A DNA stretch of 64,000 bases, taken from the NCBI GenBank assembly GCA_017654935.2, contig CM065682.1, forward strand, positions 44,127,536-44,191,535. The letters are read 5' to 3'. Made by a program: the position numbers and the translations under genes. The notes under the pieces are model-generated. The model made no database searches, was not told the origin of the DNA, and saw only the letters and a list, made by a program, of their open reading frames with translations. This DNA is from Phymorhynchus buccinoides. Lineage: Eukaryota; Mollusca; Gastropoda; Neogastropoda; Raphitomidae. This document shows positions 44,593 through 59,964 of the stretch, piece after piece; position 1 is the stretch's first letter, and each line of letters opens with the position of its first letter.

Positions 44593-45415
44593 GTTTAGGG
44601 AAGAAAATAAATAAATGATAAAGAAACGAAACAGCCTAAACATAACTATAAAGAGGCCAAAACTAAAACCCTGGGCTTAATACATGTACACACAAACACA
44701 AGCGCACAAACACCCATAAACACAACATACAAAGCAAGGCACACGCTCGCCCAAAGACACAGCCAGACAGGCAGACGCACACCACACAGAGACAGATACA
44801 TGAACGGGGCACACACACACACACACGCTCACACACACCAAACGAACACAAACGTGCGCACGCATGCATGGACAGACACACACCAAACGAACACAAACGC
44901 ACGCACAGACACTTACAGTTACACACTCACTTGCCCCATCACACAAACCATAATGATAAAAAGGAAACAAACTTGTGTTAACAATATGTACACTCTTTTC
45001 TCTCGGAAAACCCCACATCTCATCTGAACTGTGTCAACGTTAATTTTTTCCATTTTGCTTAGTTTTGTTTATTAAAAATAATGGAATTACAATTTAATAC
45101 CCCTTCCTGTGTACCTCTAACAAGTTAGCGTGCAACAATATTATATTTGTAGCAATTTCAATAACAACAACAAACATGCAAATATATATATATAAGGCCC
45201 CTTCCCCCCAAAAAAAGAAAAAGAAAAAATGTCTGCTTGGTAATTGGAAAGCAAAACTGAGCATTTTGATAAAAAGCAAAATATCCACCACCACTTTTTA
45301 CACTGTAAATGTAAACAATATATTTATATTGCAATGTTTGACATCAGTATAAACGATAATGTAAGGTTTTAATATTATAGCATATCATGCAGTATATCGG
45401 GGGAAAAAATCAAAG

Positions 45416-46913
45416 TACAGACAAACCCCTATTTTACGACCCTCTGTTAAGCGACCACCTCTCATTTGAGACCGGATTTGTTGGCACAGATGCATTTTAC
45501 TATGTAAACGACCTCTCTTAAACGACTGCCTCTAAAACACGACTTACGACCGCCATTTTGTTGGTTTTTACGACCGTTGCTGTCGTCTGCATAGACTTTG
45601 AGCAAAGGGAAACAACCACAGTCAAGGGCCTGAAAGCGGAGTCGCTTCCCTTGTTGTAGAAAAGATGGCGGAGAGTGTAGGAAAAGCACGAAAACCACTG
45701 ACTTTGAAAAAGAAAACCACTGACTTTGGACGAGAGTGGAGGTGATTAAAAGAAGTCGGCAAAGTGAAACTGTAATGTATCGATTGCACAATTCTATGGA
45801 GTTGGAAAGACCCAAATCCAGTTTTAATATGTCACTAGCGCAACGCCGAGTACAAGTAACGCCTAGTAACGGCAATGCCTAGTAACGGTAATGCCAAGTA
45901 CTGGTAACGCTGAGTACAGCAAATTTGAAGCGATTTGGTTAAGAAACGGTGGAGTCATAAGGCCCCGTTTCCCATTGACGCTGCTCTGAGAGTGATGCGC
46001 TCTCCCTAGCAACGATAACGTCTAGTAACGGTAACGCCAAGTACTGGTAACGCTGAGTACAGCAAATTTGAAACGATTCGGATAAGAAAAGGCGGAGTTA
46101 TAAGGCCCCGTTTTTGCGTTGGCGCTGCTCTGAGAGTGATGCGCTCTCCCTAGTAACGGTAACGCCTAGTAACGGTAACGCCTAGTAACGGCAACGCCTA
46201 GTAACGGTAACGGCAAGTACTGGTAATGCTGAGTACAGCAAATTTGAAGCGATTTTGTGAAGAATCGGCAGAGTTATAAGGCCTCGTTTCCCGTTGGCGC
46301 TGCTCTGAGAGTGACGCGCTCTCCCGATTTTCTTCAAATTTCCTGCCAGGCTTACCCCGGTGACAGCACGTCTGACAGCGAATTTGACGCGATTCGGTTG
46401 AAAACCGGCTGAGTTATAAGGCCCATTTTGCATCATGCTGCTGTTATGCGCCTAAGAAATCGATTCACTTCCGGTTTGGCACATTGATAGCCACCGTCCC
46501 CGTTCATATATCTGCCGAATTTGAAGGCAACCGGTCCAGAAATACCAGAGATACGGGCGCCGAAAGGCCGGCGGATGCGCGTTTCGCGCATTTGCAAAAC
46601 CGCGCAAATGACACGGCCGCCTCGGTTGCCGTTGCCATCACCCCGTTAGGGCTCACAGCAAATTTGAAGCGATTCGGTCGAAAAACGGCGGAGTTATAAG
46701 GCCCGTTTTGTGCTTCAGACAGACACACACGGACACTTGGCTTTTTACTATATGATTGTATGTGTGCATGAAGAAGAGAGTATGAACTGTGCTGAACTTT
46801 TTCTTTCTACGGCTGCCAGTGAAAACCTCCGTCATACGACCCCTCCAATTTACGACCGATTTTTCCAGACATTTTGGAAGTCTTAAAATAGAGCCATTAG
46901 AGGTTTGTCTGTA
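45416..46913. mobile_element. 1.5-kb TIR element with nested GC-rich repeat
   Basis: Left end TACAGACAAACCCCTA and right end inverse (TTAGAGGTTTGTCTGTA). Both flanks continue with CGACC-rich related sequence (TTTTACGACC left, TACGACC right). The middle (about 45830-46730) is a repeat array: TAGTAACGGTAACGCC units and five copies of a segment with GCAAATTTGAAGCGATT and GAGTTATAAGGCCC. No transposase seen. Confidence 0.6.
45840..46735. repeat. Array of GAGTTATAAGGCCC segments
   Basis: Copies of AAATTTGAAGCGATT...GAGTTATAAGGCCC at about 45918, 46056, 46238, 46378 and 46658, interleaved with 14-bp TAGTAACGGTAACGCC-type units. The same family, reversed, occupies 56775-57300. Confidence 0.75.
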
Positions 46914-47139
46914 ATACCCAAATATATTCATGAATATAATTTCATACCCCAGCATTTCAACATCATGGTCAATGCCCATTAAATAGGAATAAAACACTGA
47001 CTGAATCGTCGTAGCTAACACTAACAGTAATAACACACCATTTTTGCATTCATACCACATCAAGAAGTTTTCACTTCCGGATAATTTGAATATTTTATGC
47101 ATTCACAAGCAGTGATAACAATGTTATAGTTATACTCTT

Positions 47140-47410
47140 TTTCTTCTTCTTCTTCGATCGCTCAGACAGTTTCCTGTCAATTATGAGCGCAGATGCATCA
47201 TGCTGCCGTTATGCGCCTAGCGCCTAAGTAAGAAATAATAAGGCCCAGTATGTCCGACCTTGGCTGGAGGAAATCTTTTTGAAAACGTTTCTTGAAACAA
47301 TACAGGAGAATGGACCGGAAAGGCGACAGATTAGTGGAAGCTACAATCACAGAACTTCCAGAAGGTGGGGGAACTATTTATACTAAAGATCCCCTGGTAT
47401 CCCCACGGGG
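47140..47410 (+). repeat. Dispersed repeat with C-run end, copy B
   Basis: Same order of blocks as 25231-25520: GATGCATCATGCTGCCGTTATG-like start, GGCCCAGTATGTCCG, GGAGAATGGACCGG, then AGAAGGTGGGGGAACTATTT and GATCCCCTGGTATCCCCACG. Here the C-run is only four bases, showing the unexpanded form of the end. Confidence 0.7.
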
Positions 47411-47663
47411 GGATAACAATGTTATTCTATAGTCATTTGGGCTAGAAGCAGCTATCGCTTTCATCAACCTTCTTTCCATAAATTCTTGTCCGAAAGTAAT
47501 CATTTTCAAGGACACTGGCAAAGCAATATTCTTAATCAAGTTGACATCTTCAGAGCAGCTGATGTTAACTTTGTGCATATAATTATAAGAATTATTGGAT
47601 TTCTTTCGTACAGAACAATCAGTAAAAACCAAACCAAACGAAACAAAAATAAATCATCAAAAA

Positions 47664-49730
47664 TCAATGTTCTTTCAGCGCCATCTCTAACCAGTCATCG
47701 TCCCCCTCTGAGGAGTCATCCTCCTCCTTGCGCAACAATTTGATGTACTTGACGCGCTCTTTCTTCGGAAGGCAGCACTGGACCAGCGAGTAGACGAGGC
47801 ACCAGACCCCGGACAGAACGCTGGCACCCCAGAACAGGACGGAGGCTCCGTACACTTGGTACACGGCCCCAGCCACAAACGATCCCACGGAGTAGCCCAG
47901 CCCGAAATACATGGACGACAGGATGGAGCGAATGCTGCGGTCGATGGCGGAGCCCACGTTGAACTCCTCGTAGCTGAGCACGGCGTACCACAGAGCGGTG
48001 TGGGTGAAGGCGTTGGTGATCTCCGCCGGCAGGACGGCCCACGGGGTCCACAGGAACCCGTAGTACAGCAGGCGAATGGCCAGCACAGCCAGCGACATGG
48101 ACGCCACCCCTCCGTGGCCGAACCTGCGCACCAGCTTGTTGCTGAACACCAGCATGGGTGTTTCTGCAAAGGCCCCGATGGACACGCACAGCCCCATGGT
48201 CACTTCCCGGCTGCCCAGATCCTGCAGGTGCCAGAAGAGGAAGTTGTGGAAGGAGGCGTAGACGGAGCCAGCCACCAGGAGGGTCACCACGAAGAGGAAC
48301 CCTCGGCCATCGCAGCAGATGATGCGCAGCCCTTTGCCCACCTTGCTGCTGTACTTGTGCTTCACCGGGGGAGGCATGGGGAAGTAGAAGGCGACGAGCA
48401 GCGTGAAGATCAGGAACACGCCAAAAACAAAAAAATGCAAGAGAAAATGGTGCAGGTTCAGCATCAGTCTGCACGGGGTGTAATCCACAATGCACGTCAC
48501 AATGATAGGCACCAGAGCGAAAGTTAGAGACCCCCAATAGCGCTGCCGACCGTATTTTTCCATGTCATCAATTCTTTCCAGGAAATCGAACCATGCATCG
48601 TCGGCAATCTTTTCCACTGGGGAGCTGAAGAACTCGCCAAATATGACGATGAGAAGAACAATCAGGAACAGCAACAACTTATTCTCTGTAAGGGTGGCAG
48701 TTAATGTGGTGATTTCATCCTCCAATTTGTTCAAAAGCTTTAAGTTAAGATTTCTTGGTAATCTATGAGCTGAACGTTTTGTGGCTGCATGACTGTCAGA
48801 TGACTCATCTTCTAGCTCGTTCAATGCATCCATAATGTCTTCCTTTGTAAACATGCTGTCAGGAGGAAGAATCTCTTTCATATCATAATCTGGGTTTTCC
48901 CATAAATCCCGCAAATCAGCTGGTGATATTCCTTGCTCTATCAGCAATTTCTTTAATAGATCTTTCAAGACTGAATTTGCGGAAGATGGACTGTCTGTTG
49001 CAGTTGTTTCAGGTTTTGCTGCAGCAGCTGGAGTTGTTGCCTTGTGAGGGACTGTAGTAGGCAAAACAGAAGAAACAGAACCATTCTTCTCTCCATGCGA
49101 TACTGATGGAGGTATTTTGTGAGGCTGAGTCACGTGTGTATGAGTGTCCAGCTTTGAGCCGTTAGGTCCAGGCGATGTAGACTCCTGTCCCTTGCTTTTA
49201 TCACTGTTACTGCCTTCATCACCTAATTCCGAAGTTCCAGTGGCATGAGAGTGATCCTCTGGTGGCTTCACTCCGACATTCGTACCGCTGTTCTGATCTT
49301 CGTTGTTGGCCAGATCGAGGTGGGTATCATTGAGATGAGACGAGGACCCATTCCCTCCCTGATGATCGAGTGGCGGTTCAGTCTGGCACACCTGCAGGTC
49401 GCCACCCACTCTGTAGTAGACGGCGGGGAAGGACATGTACATGGCCCCCATCATGAGCAAGGAGAACACCAGCACCGTCCGCCGTTTGTTGTAGGCCGTG
49501 GCGCAGCGTGCCCACAGGGGCGCCCACACGAACCCCGTCAGGGTCTTGGCAGCCATGACAATGCCCGTCTCCATGGCGCTCAGCCCCAGGAGGCGAAAGA
49601 AGAGGGTGAGGAAAGGGAACAGGGCGGCCCGGGCCGCAGAGAAGAAGATGTAGAAGGCATTGCAGGTGGAGGTCGCCCGCAGCAGGTTCACAGGCCCGTT
49701 CATGCTGGTGGAGATGGTCGGAACCTTCAT
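47664..49730 (-). CDS. MFSD6-like major facilitator membrane protein
   Basis: 688 codons without introns, starting at 49730 (ATGAAGGTT) and ending TGA at 47664. Three N-terminal membrane segments (about residues 20-110, including SAARAALFPFLTLFFRLLG) precede a hydrophilic Ser/Thr/Asn-rich loop (about 115-347). Eight or nine more segments follow from KLLLFLIVLLIVIFGEFFSS. The block GEFFSSPVEKIAD, then YGRQRYWGSLTFALVP is the MFSD6 hallmark. The C-terminal tail is cytosolic and acidic (EEDDSSEGDDDWLEM). MFSD6 members are plasma or endomembrane MFS proteins with uncertain substrate; vertebrate members are close to 790 residues, with a similar long loop. MFSD6-like paralogues are the alternative. 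The absence of introns may mean one large coding exon or retrocopy; the frame is intact. GC-rich TM exon body contrasts with AT-rich surroundings. Upstream, AGTGCAG at about 49740 could be an acceptor for a 5' leader. Confidence 0.9.
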   Translation of the reverse strand: MKVPTISTSMNGPVNLLRATSTCNAFYIFFSAARAALFPFLTLFFRLLGLSAMETGIVMAAKTLTGFVWAPLWARCATAYNKRRTVLVFSLLMMGAMYMSFPAVYYRVGGDLQVCQTEPPLDHQGGNGSSSHLNDTHLDLANNEDQNSGTNVGVKPPEDHSHATGTSELGDEGSNSDKSKGQESTSPGPNGSKLDTHTHVTQPHKIPPSVSHGEKNGSVSSVLPTTVPHKATTPAAAAKPETTATDSPSSANSVLKDLLKKLLIEQGISPADLRDLWENPDYDMKEILPPDSMFTKEDIMDALNELEDESSDSHAATKRSAHRLPRNLNLKLLNKLEDEITTLTATLTENKLLLFLIVLLIVIFGEFFSSPVEKIADDAWFDFLERIDDMEKYGRQRYWGSLTFALVPIIVTCIVDYTPCRLMLNLHHFLLHFFVFGVFLIFTLLVAFYFPMPPPVKHKYSSKVGKGLRIICCDGRGFLFVVTLLVAGSVYASFHNFLFWHLQDLGSREVTMGLCVSIGAFAETPMLVFSNKLVRRFGHGGVASMSLAVLAIRLLYYGFLWTPWAVLPAEITNAFTHTALWYAVLSYEEFNVGSAIDRSIRSILSSMYFGLGYSVGSFVAGAVYQVYGASVLFWGASVLSGVWCLVYSLVQCCLPKKERVKYIKLLRKEEDDSSEGDDDWLEMALKEH

Positions 49731-49935
49731 TGAGGGTCTGCACTTTGGCTGTGGAGTCCTGAATGTTGGGGATCTTGAGTCAATTAACTTTCATTGAGAG
49801 CCAGCTGCGCTTTCATTGTAAGAGTCCCAGGAACCTTGGGGATCTTGATTCAAATTAACCTTCACTGAGAGCCAGCCGCGCTTTGTTGTAGAGTCCTGAA
49901 CTAATGTTGGGGATCTTGACTCAACGAAGAGGAAA
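49719..49935 (-). repeat. Triplicated leader containing the start codon
   Basis: Two to three copies of a roughly 70-bp unit (AACCTTCATTGAG, then TGCGCTTT, GAGTCCTGAA and GTTGGGGATCTTGA on the plus strand). The first copy holds the MFSD6 start codon. The second has an equivalent ATG (minus strand, 49794) opening a five-codon frame, MKVN and stop (49780-49794). The third has GTG. A short upstream frame could dampen translation if transcribed. Confidence 0.7.
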
Positions 49936-51166
<1,231 letters not shown>

Positions 51167-51269
51167 TTCGTTCTTTATTTTAACGTCTATCCACCTTACA
51201 GTGATCTTAGACAATAGAGAGAGTATTCTTCTTTTTGTTCCCCTTTTTTTGTCCGATGTGGCTGACATT

Positions 51270-51560
51270 TTCAGAAAAGTTGCAAGACCTTATGGGTATG
51301 TGAAATTTCAAGTACTAAATGATTTTGCAAAATATGGCCGAAAAACCGCCCAAAACTGCAAAATCGGTGAAATTTAAATCTTGAATATCTCAAATATGGC
51401 TGCACGGATTTCGTTCATGTTTTCAGAATTGACTACAAAATAGATTTGCAACACTTTTGGTATAAAACCCAACCGGAAGTATGAACCGGAAGTGCCCCCG
51501 CTATGGTCAGGCAGCTTTTATTTGGTTCACGGAATAGCCAAAACCGGAAGTGACGTCACA
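51270..51560. repeat. Dispersed repeat, diverged partner at 52690-53000
   Basis: Both have TTGAATA(T/A)CTC-AAA, GCATATTTTCA/GTTCATGTTTTCA, TTTGCAACA and a CCGGAAGTG or CCGAAGTGCC end, in the same order. Noncoding. Confidence 0.5.
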
Positions 51561-52098
51561 AAACTAACTATTGTCATTGTAAGTAAAGGTAAGAGAGAGA
51601 GAGGGAAAAAAAAGACCTGTTGCGGAATTCGTTATAAAAACCAAAACAAAGACAACCCAATTTAATATAACAGGTAAAACAAAACAAAACAAAAATAAAA
51701 CCAGGGATCTCCTTGAGATCAAAGTGCAGAAAGAAAGAAAAAAAAGATGGAATGGACACATACTGAGAGAAACAAACAATGAAGGGGAGATAGAGAAGAT
51801 CAAGAAGCGACAAGACAGAGGGGAAAGAGACAAAGAAAAAAGACAGACAACATGAAGAAACGGGTTCGGTTTGTTTTGTTTATTTCTTCGTCTGTGTGTC
51901 GGTTTTGATTGTGTGTGTTGGCTTTCATTTATATGTTGCATGTTCATTTGCATGTACACTCGTCCCTTTGTATATTGATTGTCAGTGAGGGGGGGGGGGG
52001 GATAATACAATTTGAAAAAATAATGATATAAAAAGAAAAGAAACTTAAAAAACAAACTTTAAGAAAAGTACTAGATAATTAGAGAAAAGCAGGAAATA

Positions 52099-52170
<72 letters not shown>
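52099..52170. repeat. Run of 72 G
   Basis: A perfect 72-base G homopolymer with unique flanks (GGAAATA before, ACAATTAATA after). Such length is rare in any genome and difficult to sequence. It could form very stable quadruplexes. Confidence 0.95.
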
Positions 52171-52172
<2 letters not shown>

Positions 52173-52299
52173 AATTAATATTCTGTTTAATCAGACAAGC
52201 AAGAAAAGCGGTTGTTACTCTTAGAAAAAAAGTTATTATTTTATGTACCCAAACTCAGGATCAGTTCACATGGCTTTGATTTTTTTTTTAAAGGGAGAG

Positions 52300-52575
52300 A
52301 ACAGTGTATCTGTTTTGTGCAGAAGTAAAGTAAGAGAGAACAGTGTATTGTGTTTTGTGTAGAAGTAAAGTAAGAGAGAACAATGTATTGTGTTTTGTGT
52401 AGAAGTAAAGTGAGATAACAATGTATTGTGTTTTGTGTAGAAGTAAAGTAAGAGAGAACAATGTATTGTGTTTTGTGTAGAAGTAAAGTGAGATAACAAT
52501 GTATTGTGTTTTGTGTAGAAGTAAAGTAAGAGAGAACAATGTATTGTGTTTTAAGTAGAAGTAAAGTAAGAGAGA
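52300..52575. repeat. About 48-57-bp minisatellite
   Basis: Five to six copies of GAACAATGTATTGTGTTTTG and TGTAGAAGTAAAGTAAGAGA; alternate copies have a shorter AGTGAGATAACAATG form, so the true unit may be a dimer. Confidence 0.9.
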
Positions 52576-53000
52576 ACAAAAAAACAACAACAAAAACTAT
52601 TGGATATTGTAGCCCTTACTCTGGCCCAGGTCTGAAAGGAGTTTGTTGACGATATGATAAACACTCTGGAAGTTATTCAAATATATGTAAATTTGATTGA
52701 CCTACTGTCGCTATTTTTTATATTTTTTAACCGATTTCGCTTAAATTTACAGGAACATTGACGGACACTATTCTCATGCTGAATATCCAATATTATGCCG
52801 ATTGGCCAAATTTTGGCCGAAATATGGGCTAACAATGGACAAATTCGGCCAATATTCAATCTTGAATAACTCGAAAACGGCTTCGCGGAATGCATATTTT
52901 CACTGTTTATATTAAGGAGTATCTTTGCAACAATTCCGATATGAAACTGAGCCCGAAGTGCCGACTGGAAGTGGGGACAAACATTTTCAATTTTATTTAC

Positions 53001-53266
53001 TCAAAACCCCTTCAACAAAATGCATAGAATGCTATTTAGAGCATGCATGTCATAGCAAAGTGTTACAGTGACGCAAAGTAATACTGACGTCATTGGTGTC
53101 TTGGGGTAAGTTGCGACGTATAGTAGCTTATGAAATTCTGGTAGGCCACAACAATTTCGCCACAGAAAAAGAGAGAGAGAGAGAGAGACAGATGGTTGAT
53201 GAAAAGAGAGAATCCTGTCATGTTTGTCTTTAAGACAAATATAAGCCATCTAGAGATTGTGTGTGT

Positions 53267-53343
<77 letters not shown>

Positions 53344-54921
53344 TGTGTACGCACTTGCTTCTAATTGGTTCAATGTGTTTGATGTTTTTCATGGTTAATT
53401 GATGTAAGTATGAATTTTGTATCATCATGTGTGTGCATGTTCACGCTTTTTCACTTTCATTCTTTTTACAGTTGTTGTTAATGGTGGTGGTTATTTTTTC
53501 TTCTCCCTTTTTATTTCTATGAGGGCTGGATGCAAACAAGCCTGTATAGTGCTTATTTTTATCCCTCAATAAAAAAGGTTTGTTCGTTCGTTCGTTTGTT
53601 CTGTCTGTCTCTCTCTCTCTCACGCGCGCACACGCACACACAGAGGCATGCACGCACGTATGCACACAGGCATGCACACACACGCACAAACACACACACA
53701 GAGATGTGGTGTTTTTTTTAGTGTGAAATACAGACAAGCACACACAATCAAAAACATACTTCTAGCTCCACTTTTGTGGACCGAGAACAACCAGTTCTGT
53801 TTTTAAATCTAATGATCCCTCAATTTCAATCTTTTCCCCAACCTATATTTAACCCATTCTCATGATCCTGGCTTAAGTTCAGTTTGTCACAAGGTTTACT
53901 TATTTAAAATATTAACCCCCCCCCCCCCCCCCCCCCTGCAATATCCATGGTGGTCAGAAACACACACACACATCAAAACTGCAAGAAGCATTGTTTGCAG
54001 CTGTTCATGCACCAACAGGCCTATCGATTTATCTCTCCTAGTTCTACCTTCAGGACAATTCTCGCCTATTTTCATACTGTGGGTATGTGCTTGTGAGCAT
54101 TGCAAACACTCATGCATAATGGAATGTTAACAGGCATAGGTTATCATTTGGATACTATAGGGCATGAACAAATATAAAAAGAAGTACATTTTCAAAAAAC
54201 AAAACAAAAAAAGGGTAGGCGTTGCACTTGCAGTGACGCCTCTCCAGCCCAAATTTCACAGAGATCTAAGTCTTTGTGACTAAAGTAAATTATACCAAAT
54301 ACAAAAAAAAAGCACAAGTATGTGCTCATGCACACACAGTGACACACACACACAGTCACACATGTATGGATAGACCATAATAACGAAGATTTAATTTGTT
54401 TCTTGTCTCTGATGATAAACGACTGAAGGCACCAAGATTCAAATGAAAGGAAACACTGAGCAACAATTAGTGCATCACTGAACATACACCCGGGTACCCT
54501 GAAGTTGAATTTGTTCTTTTCCAAGTTTTGAAATGGACCACACACAGTCACTTTCAAACATGTATGCACTCACACCCTACCACACATATACATACATGCA
54601 CTCACTCACACACTCTCTCCATACCTTACATGAACTATACTATATGAATTTTGATGAAGAAATTGCTCTTTACATTATTCATCTGCAACTTTTCCCCCTC
54701 CAGATGTATATCTGGGCCACCAAAAATTACTTTTCTTTAGTCAATGTCATGAATGTGTTACGAAAACAGAACAAAGCTGAGGACTCCTACTTGCCTGGGG
54801 CACATCTATTATTGAAAGTAATGAAACACTCCATTTGTCAACATGTGGACCTGAACGTCACAATTGAATTCAATTTATAAAGGAGCCCTGTCAGTGTCAT
54901 ATCATGGGATCTCTCTCTCTG

Positions 54922-54925
<4 letters not shown>
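53001..54925. other. Intergenic with GT tract, no gene supported
   Basis: GT tract at about 53265-53343, CA-rich segment at about 53620-53700 and a C-run (53917-53936). Short open frames (for example 54192-54569 minus) lack any recognisable feature. Confidence 0.5.
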
Positions 54926-56770
<1,845 letters not shown>

Positions 56771-56774
56771 TGAA

Positions 56775-57300
56775 ACACAAAACGGGCCTTATAACTCCGC
56801 CGTTTTTTGAACGAATTGCTTCAAATTTGCTGTGAGCCCTAACGGGGCGATGGCAACGGGGCGGCCGTGTCATTTGCGCGGTTTCGCAAATGCGCGAAAC
56901 GCGTATCCGCCGGACTCTCAGCAAATTTGGCAGGTACATGACCGGGGACGGTGACTATCGGTGTGCCACACCGGAAGCGAATCGCTTCAGAAACGCGTGG
57001 GCTATACACCGCTTCACATTTTCACGAATAACTCCGCCGTTTCTTAACCGAATCGCCTCAAATTTGCTGTCAGGCTTGCTATGGCCCGGGCAAAGCCTGG
57101 CAGCAAATTGGAAGAGAATCGGAAGAGCGCGTCACTCTCAGAGCAGCACCAACGGGAAACGGGGCCTTATAACTCTGCCGTTTCTTAACCGAATCGCTTC
57201 AAATTTGCTGTACTCAGCGTTACCAGTACTTGGCATTACCGTTACTAGGCGTTACCAGTACGGTGCATTGCCAGTACTAGGCGTTGCGCTAGTATTAATT
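56775..57300. repeat. GC-rich repeat array, reverse of 45840-46735
   Basis: Contains GGGCCTTATAACTCCGCCGTT and GCTTCAAATTTGCTGTGAGC, the reverse complement of blocks at 46640-46710. Also holds TACCAGTACTTGGC and TACTAGGCGTTACC units. No protein seen. Confidence 0.75.
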
Positions 57301-57394
57301 AAACGAATGACTTGAATTCAAATTCATACAGTAAAACTAAAAGGGAATGTAAACAGAGCTTCAGATTGTTTTCAAACTTCATGGGTCATATATT

Positions 57395-57630
57395 ATGTGT
57401 TTCGGGGTTTGAACCCCGTAACTGGCACGACCTTGACCTTAATGTAAAACTAAATACATCAGTGGATAGCTTGCATCTCGGCGAACTAGTATACCAAATT
57501 TGATGATGATAGACTGAATAGTTTTTTGAGAAAAACGGACGAATAGCCGGACGGAGGCACACCGGACGGACGGACGGACACACGGATCAGACAAAAACAA
57601 TAGCTCCCCGAACCTTCGGCTCAGGGACTA
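57395..57630 (-). repeat. Dispersed repeat, inverted copy of 17612-17840
   Basis: Begins with GGGGTTTGAACCCCGTAACT and ends CCGAACCTTCGGCTCAGGG. Full-length reverse partner of the copy in receptor intron 3, about 40 kb away. Confidence 0.7.
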
Positions 57631-57773
57631 ATTATGCATGTAGGCATGTGTGTGTGTGTGTGAACATGCACAAGGTATGAACAGAACAGAACTTGTATTG
57701 CCATAAAAAGTCAAGGTAGTATTTGGAATACATAATATATATGAGGGAGGGAGGGAGAGAGAGGGATGGAGGG

Positions 57774-57846
<73 letters not shown>

Positions 57847-59959
57847 GATAAACTTAGCACAGTTGTAGATCTAGAACAAAACAAAAACAAAGACCATGCA
57901 AGTTTTTTTGGTGCTTACAGAATCTTTTTTGGATGACTGAATGGTGTAATGCTATAACATATTTGTGACCTGTGGAAAAAGAAAGAAAAAAACCCTGATT
58001 GAAATGATACTCTCTCTCTCTCTCCATTCATGCTTAATTAATAATTGGCATACATGTGCCAGACAGGCGCATTACATTACAAGGTGTAAACACGCATCAT
58101 TTTGAAAAAAAGATGTGTGAATTACGCGGGCGCACCAACAATCTGAAGCTCTGTGTAAAATGTAGTTCATTATATTAAATAGTACTTATTCCATTTAGTA
58201 ATTTGTATAATTCATTTAACTTTAAGAACAACTCTATTCTGTTCTCAATGTCAATGTCAATTCTGTTCTACTCTAGTTTCACACACATGTAAAATAATAC
58301 TGTCAGTGTCACACGCACGCACACACACACACACACATACACACAAGATGACACATATTAAGCTGCAAATGATAAGCTGGTACATATGTACAACCCACTA
58401 AGCTTTTTCCGTGCACTTCCATTGACTTGGTCATTATCAAGGCAAGCAGTGTTTACACACACACACACACACACACTTGACATGTATGCAGTCTCACATG
58501 GGTATGTCTCAGTCAGAAGCGAATTCACAACAAAATAGTAAATTTAAAAACCAGGAGGTATGAGTATAATGCTTTCATCAGCTTTACAATTAATCAACTA
58601 CATTCATGCTGAGCCAATTCAACCAATTCACTACACTACATTAGTACATGCAAGGAAAACCCTATTTACATAACACCCAATGGCTGAATAGGTTATATAA
58701 GACAGTTTTGTTCATTGTTTCTTTTGAACAGAACTGTGTGTGATGCTCACCAACGGTATGAAACAATTTCGAGTTAGTTGCTTAAATTCACACACATACT
58801 ACACGCACACACACACAATGTGCGACACATATCTACCCCTGCTCCTTCCCCCTTGCACATATAATATGTATACACTTACGTCTTTGTCTGTCCTACAGAC
58901 ACATGTACACCCACATATACAACATAGAAAGCAGTTACCGGTATCTATCAATGTTACGCACACATGGATGACAGAACAGCTGTTACCAGCCAAAGTGTGG
59001 GGGCTGGGCTGAAGCCGGTCAATTATTAATGCCCTTTCTTTTAACAAGCAAACGGTTGAAAAGCTTTTCCATTGACCCACAAAATTACAATGATAACATT
59101 AAATGCCACTCAACTTGCACAGTGTCTTGTAACTAATTGAAACAAAACCGAAAACTTAAAATATTACCCATATTTGAACTGTTTAGCTACAATCCTGGTG
59201 GAAGGCACATGTTGATAAAAGTAATTTATTAAGGTACTTAGTGGTTTTAATTTTGAAGGTGTGAACAATGTGTTTTTAGTCTGACATTTAAATTGGTATG
59301 ATAAACTGAAGGGAAAATAGTCAATTGAACAGGGTGTATCTTGGAATCTGAGGCAGGGGATGGCGGGATTAATAATATTAGCAATACTGTAACTGTAAGG
59401 ACAGACCAGTCCTGTCAGAACAGTGGCATTTCTCATGTTATAGCTTACAACTATTACTTAATTCAAGAAAATTGCAGCAAGCCAAAAGCATTTTTTTTTT
59501 TAAACCCAAGTTAGATCAATACACACACACCAGCATACACTGCCTTGGTGTTAAAATTAACAAAAGTAAAGCCTCACCTTCCCCCTGTTCAATACACACA
59601 CAGGCCAGGACTGAGAAAACATGGTGAACATTATGTACACTATAATATGAGCTATGACAATGGCAAGCACAGCATGTACAAGCGACAGATGTTGTGGCAA
59701 ATGTTGAAGGAGGCAACAACTTTCCACAATAGTGACGGTGACTCACCTATATGTACCACCTTTCACTCATATGATAAAGGTAGATTAGATTGGATGATAG
59801 GGACAAAACAATACAGCCATTAGGCTTTCATTGTTTCAAAGCCCCATCTTTTTTTGTGTCACAGTGCGCTGGGTATATCATTCATACACTCAGGTTTTTG
59901 TGATGATTTAATCATCATAATCATACTTAATTAAGCTATGTAAACAAAAACTAAAAATA
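57631..59959. other. Intergenic, GA tract, no gene supported
   Basis: GA tract at about 57774-57842 and CA tracts near 58320 and 58458. No protein domain recognised; the frame at 59545-59823 has no homology I recognise. Confidence 0.45.
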
Positions 59960-59964
59960 GTGAT

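Noticed and set aside
47687..48537. Overlapping minus-strand frames inside the transporter
   Set aside because: Shadows in the GC-rich part of the MFSD6-like gene; only the 688-codon frame has membrane segments and family motifs.
59545..59823. 92-codon frame on the plus strand
   Set aside because: Starts in low-complexity sequence, no recognisable domain, no splice partner.
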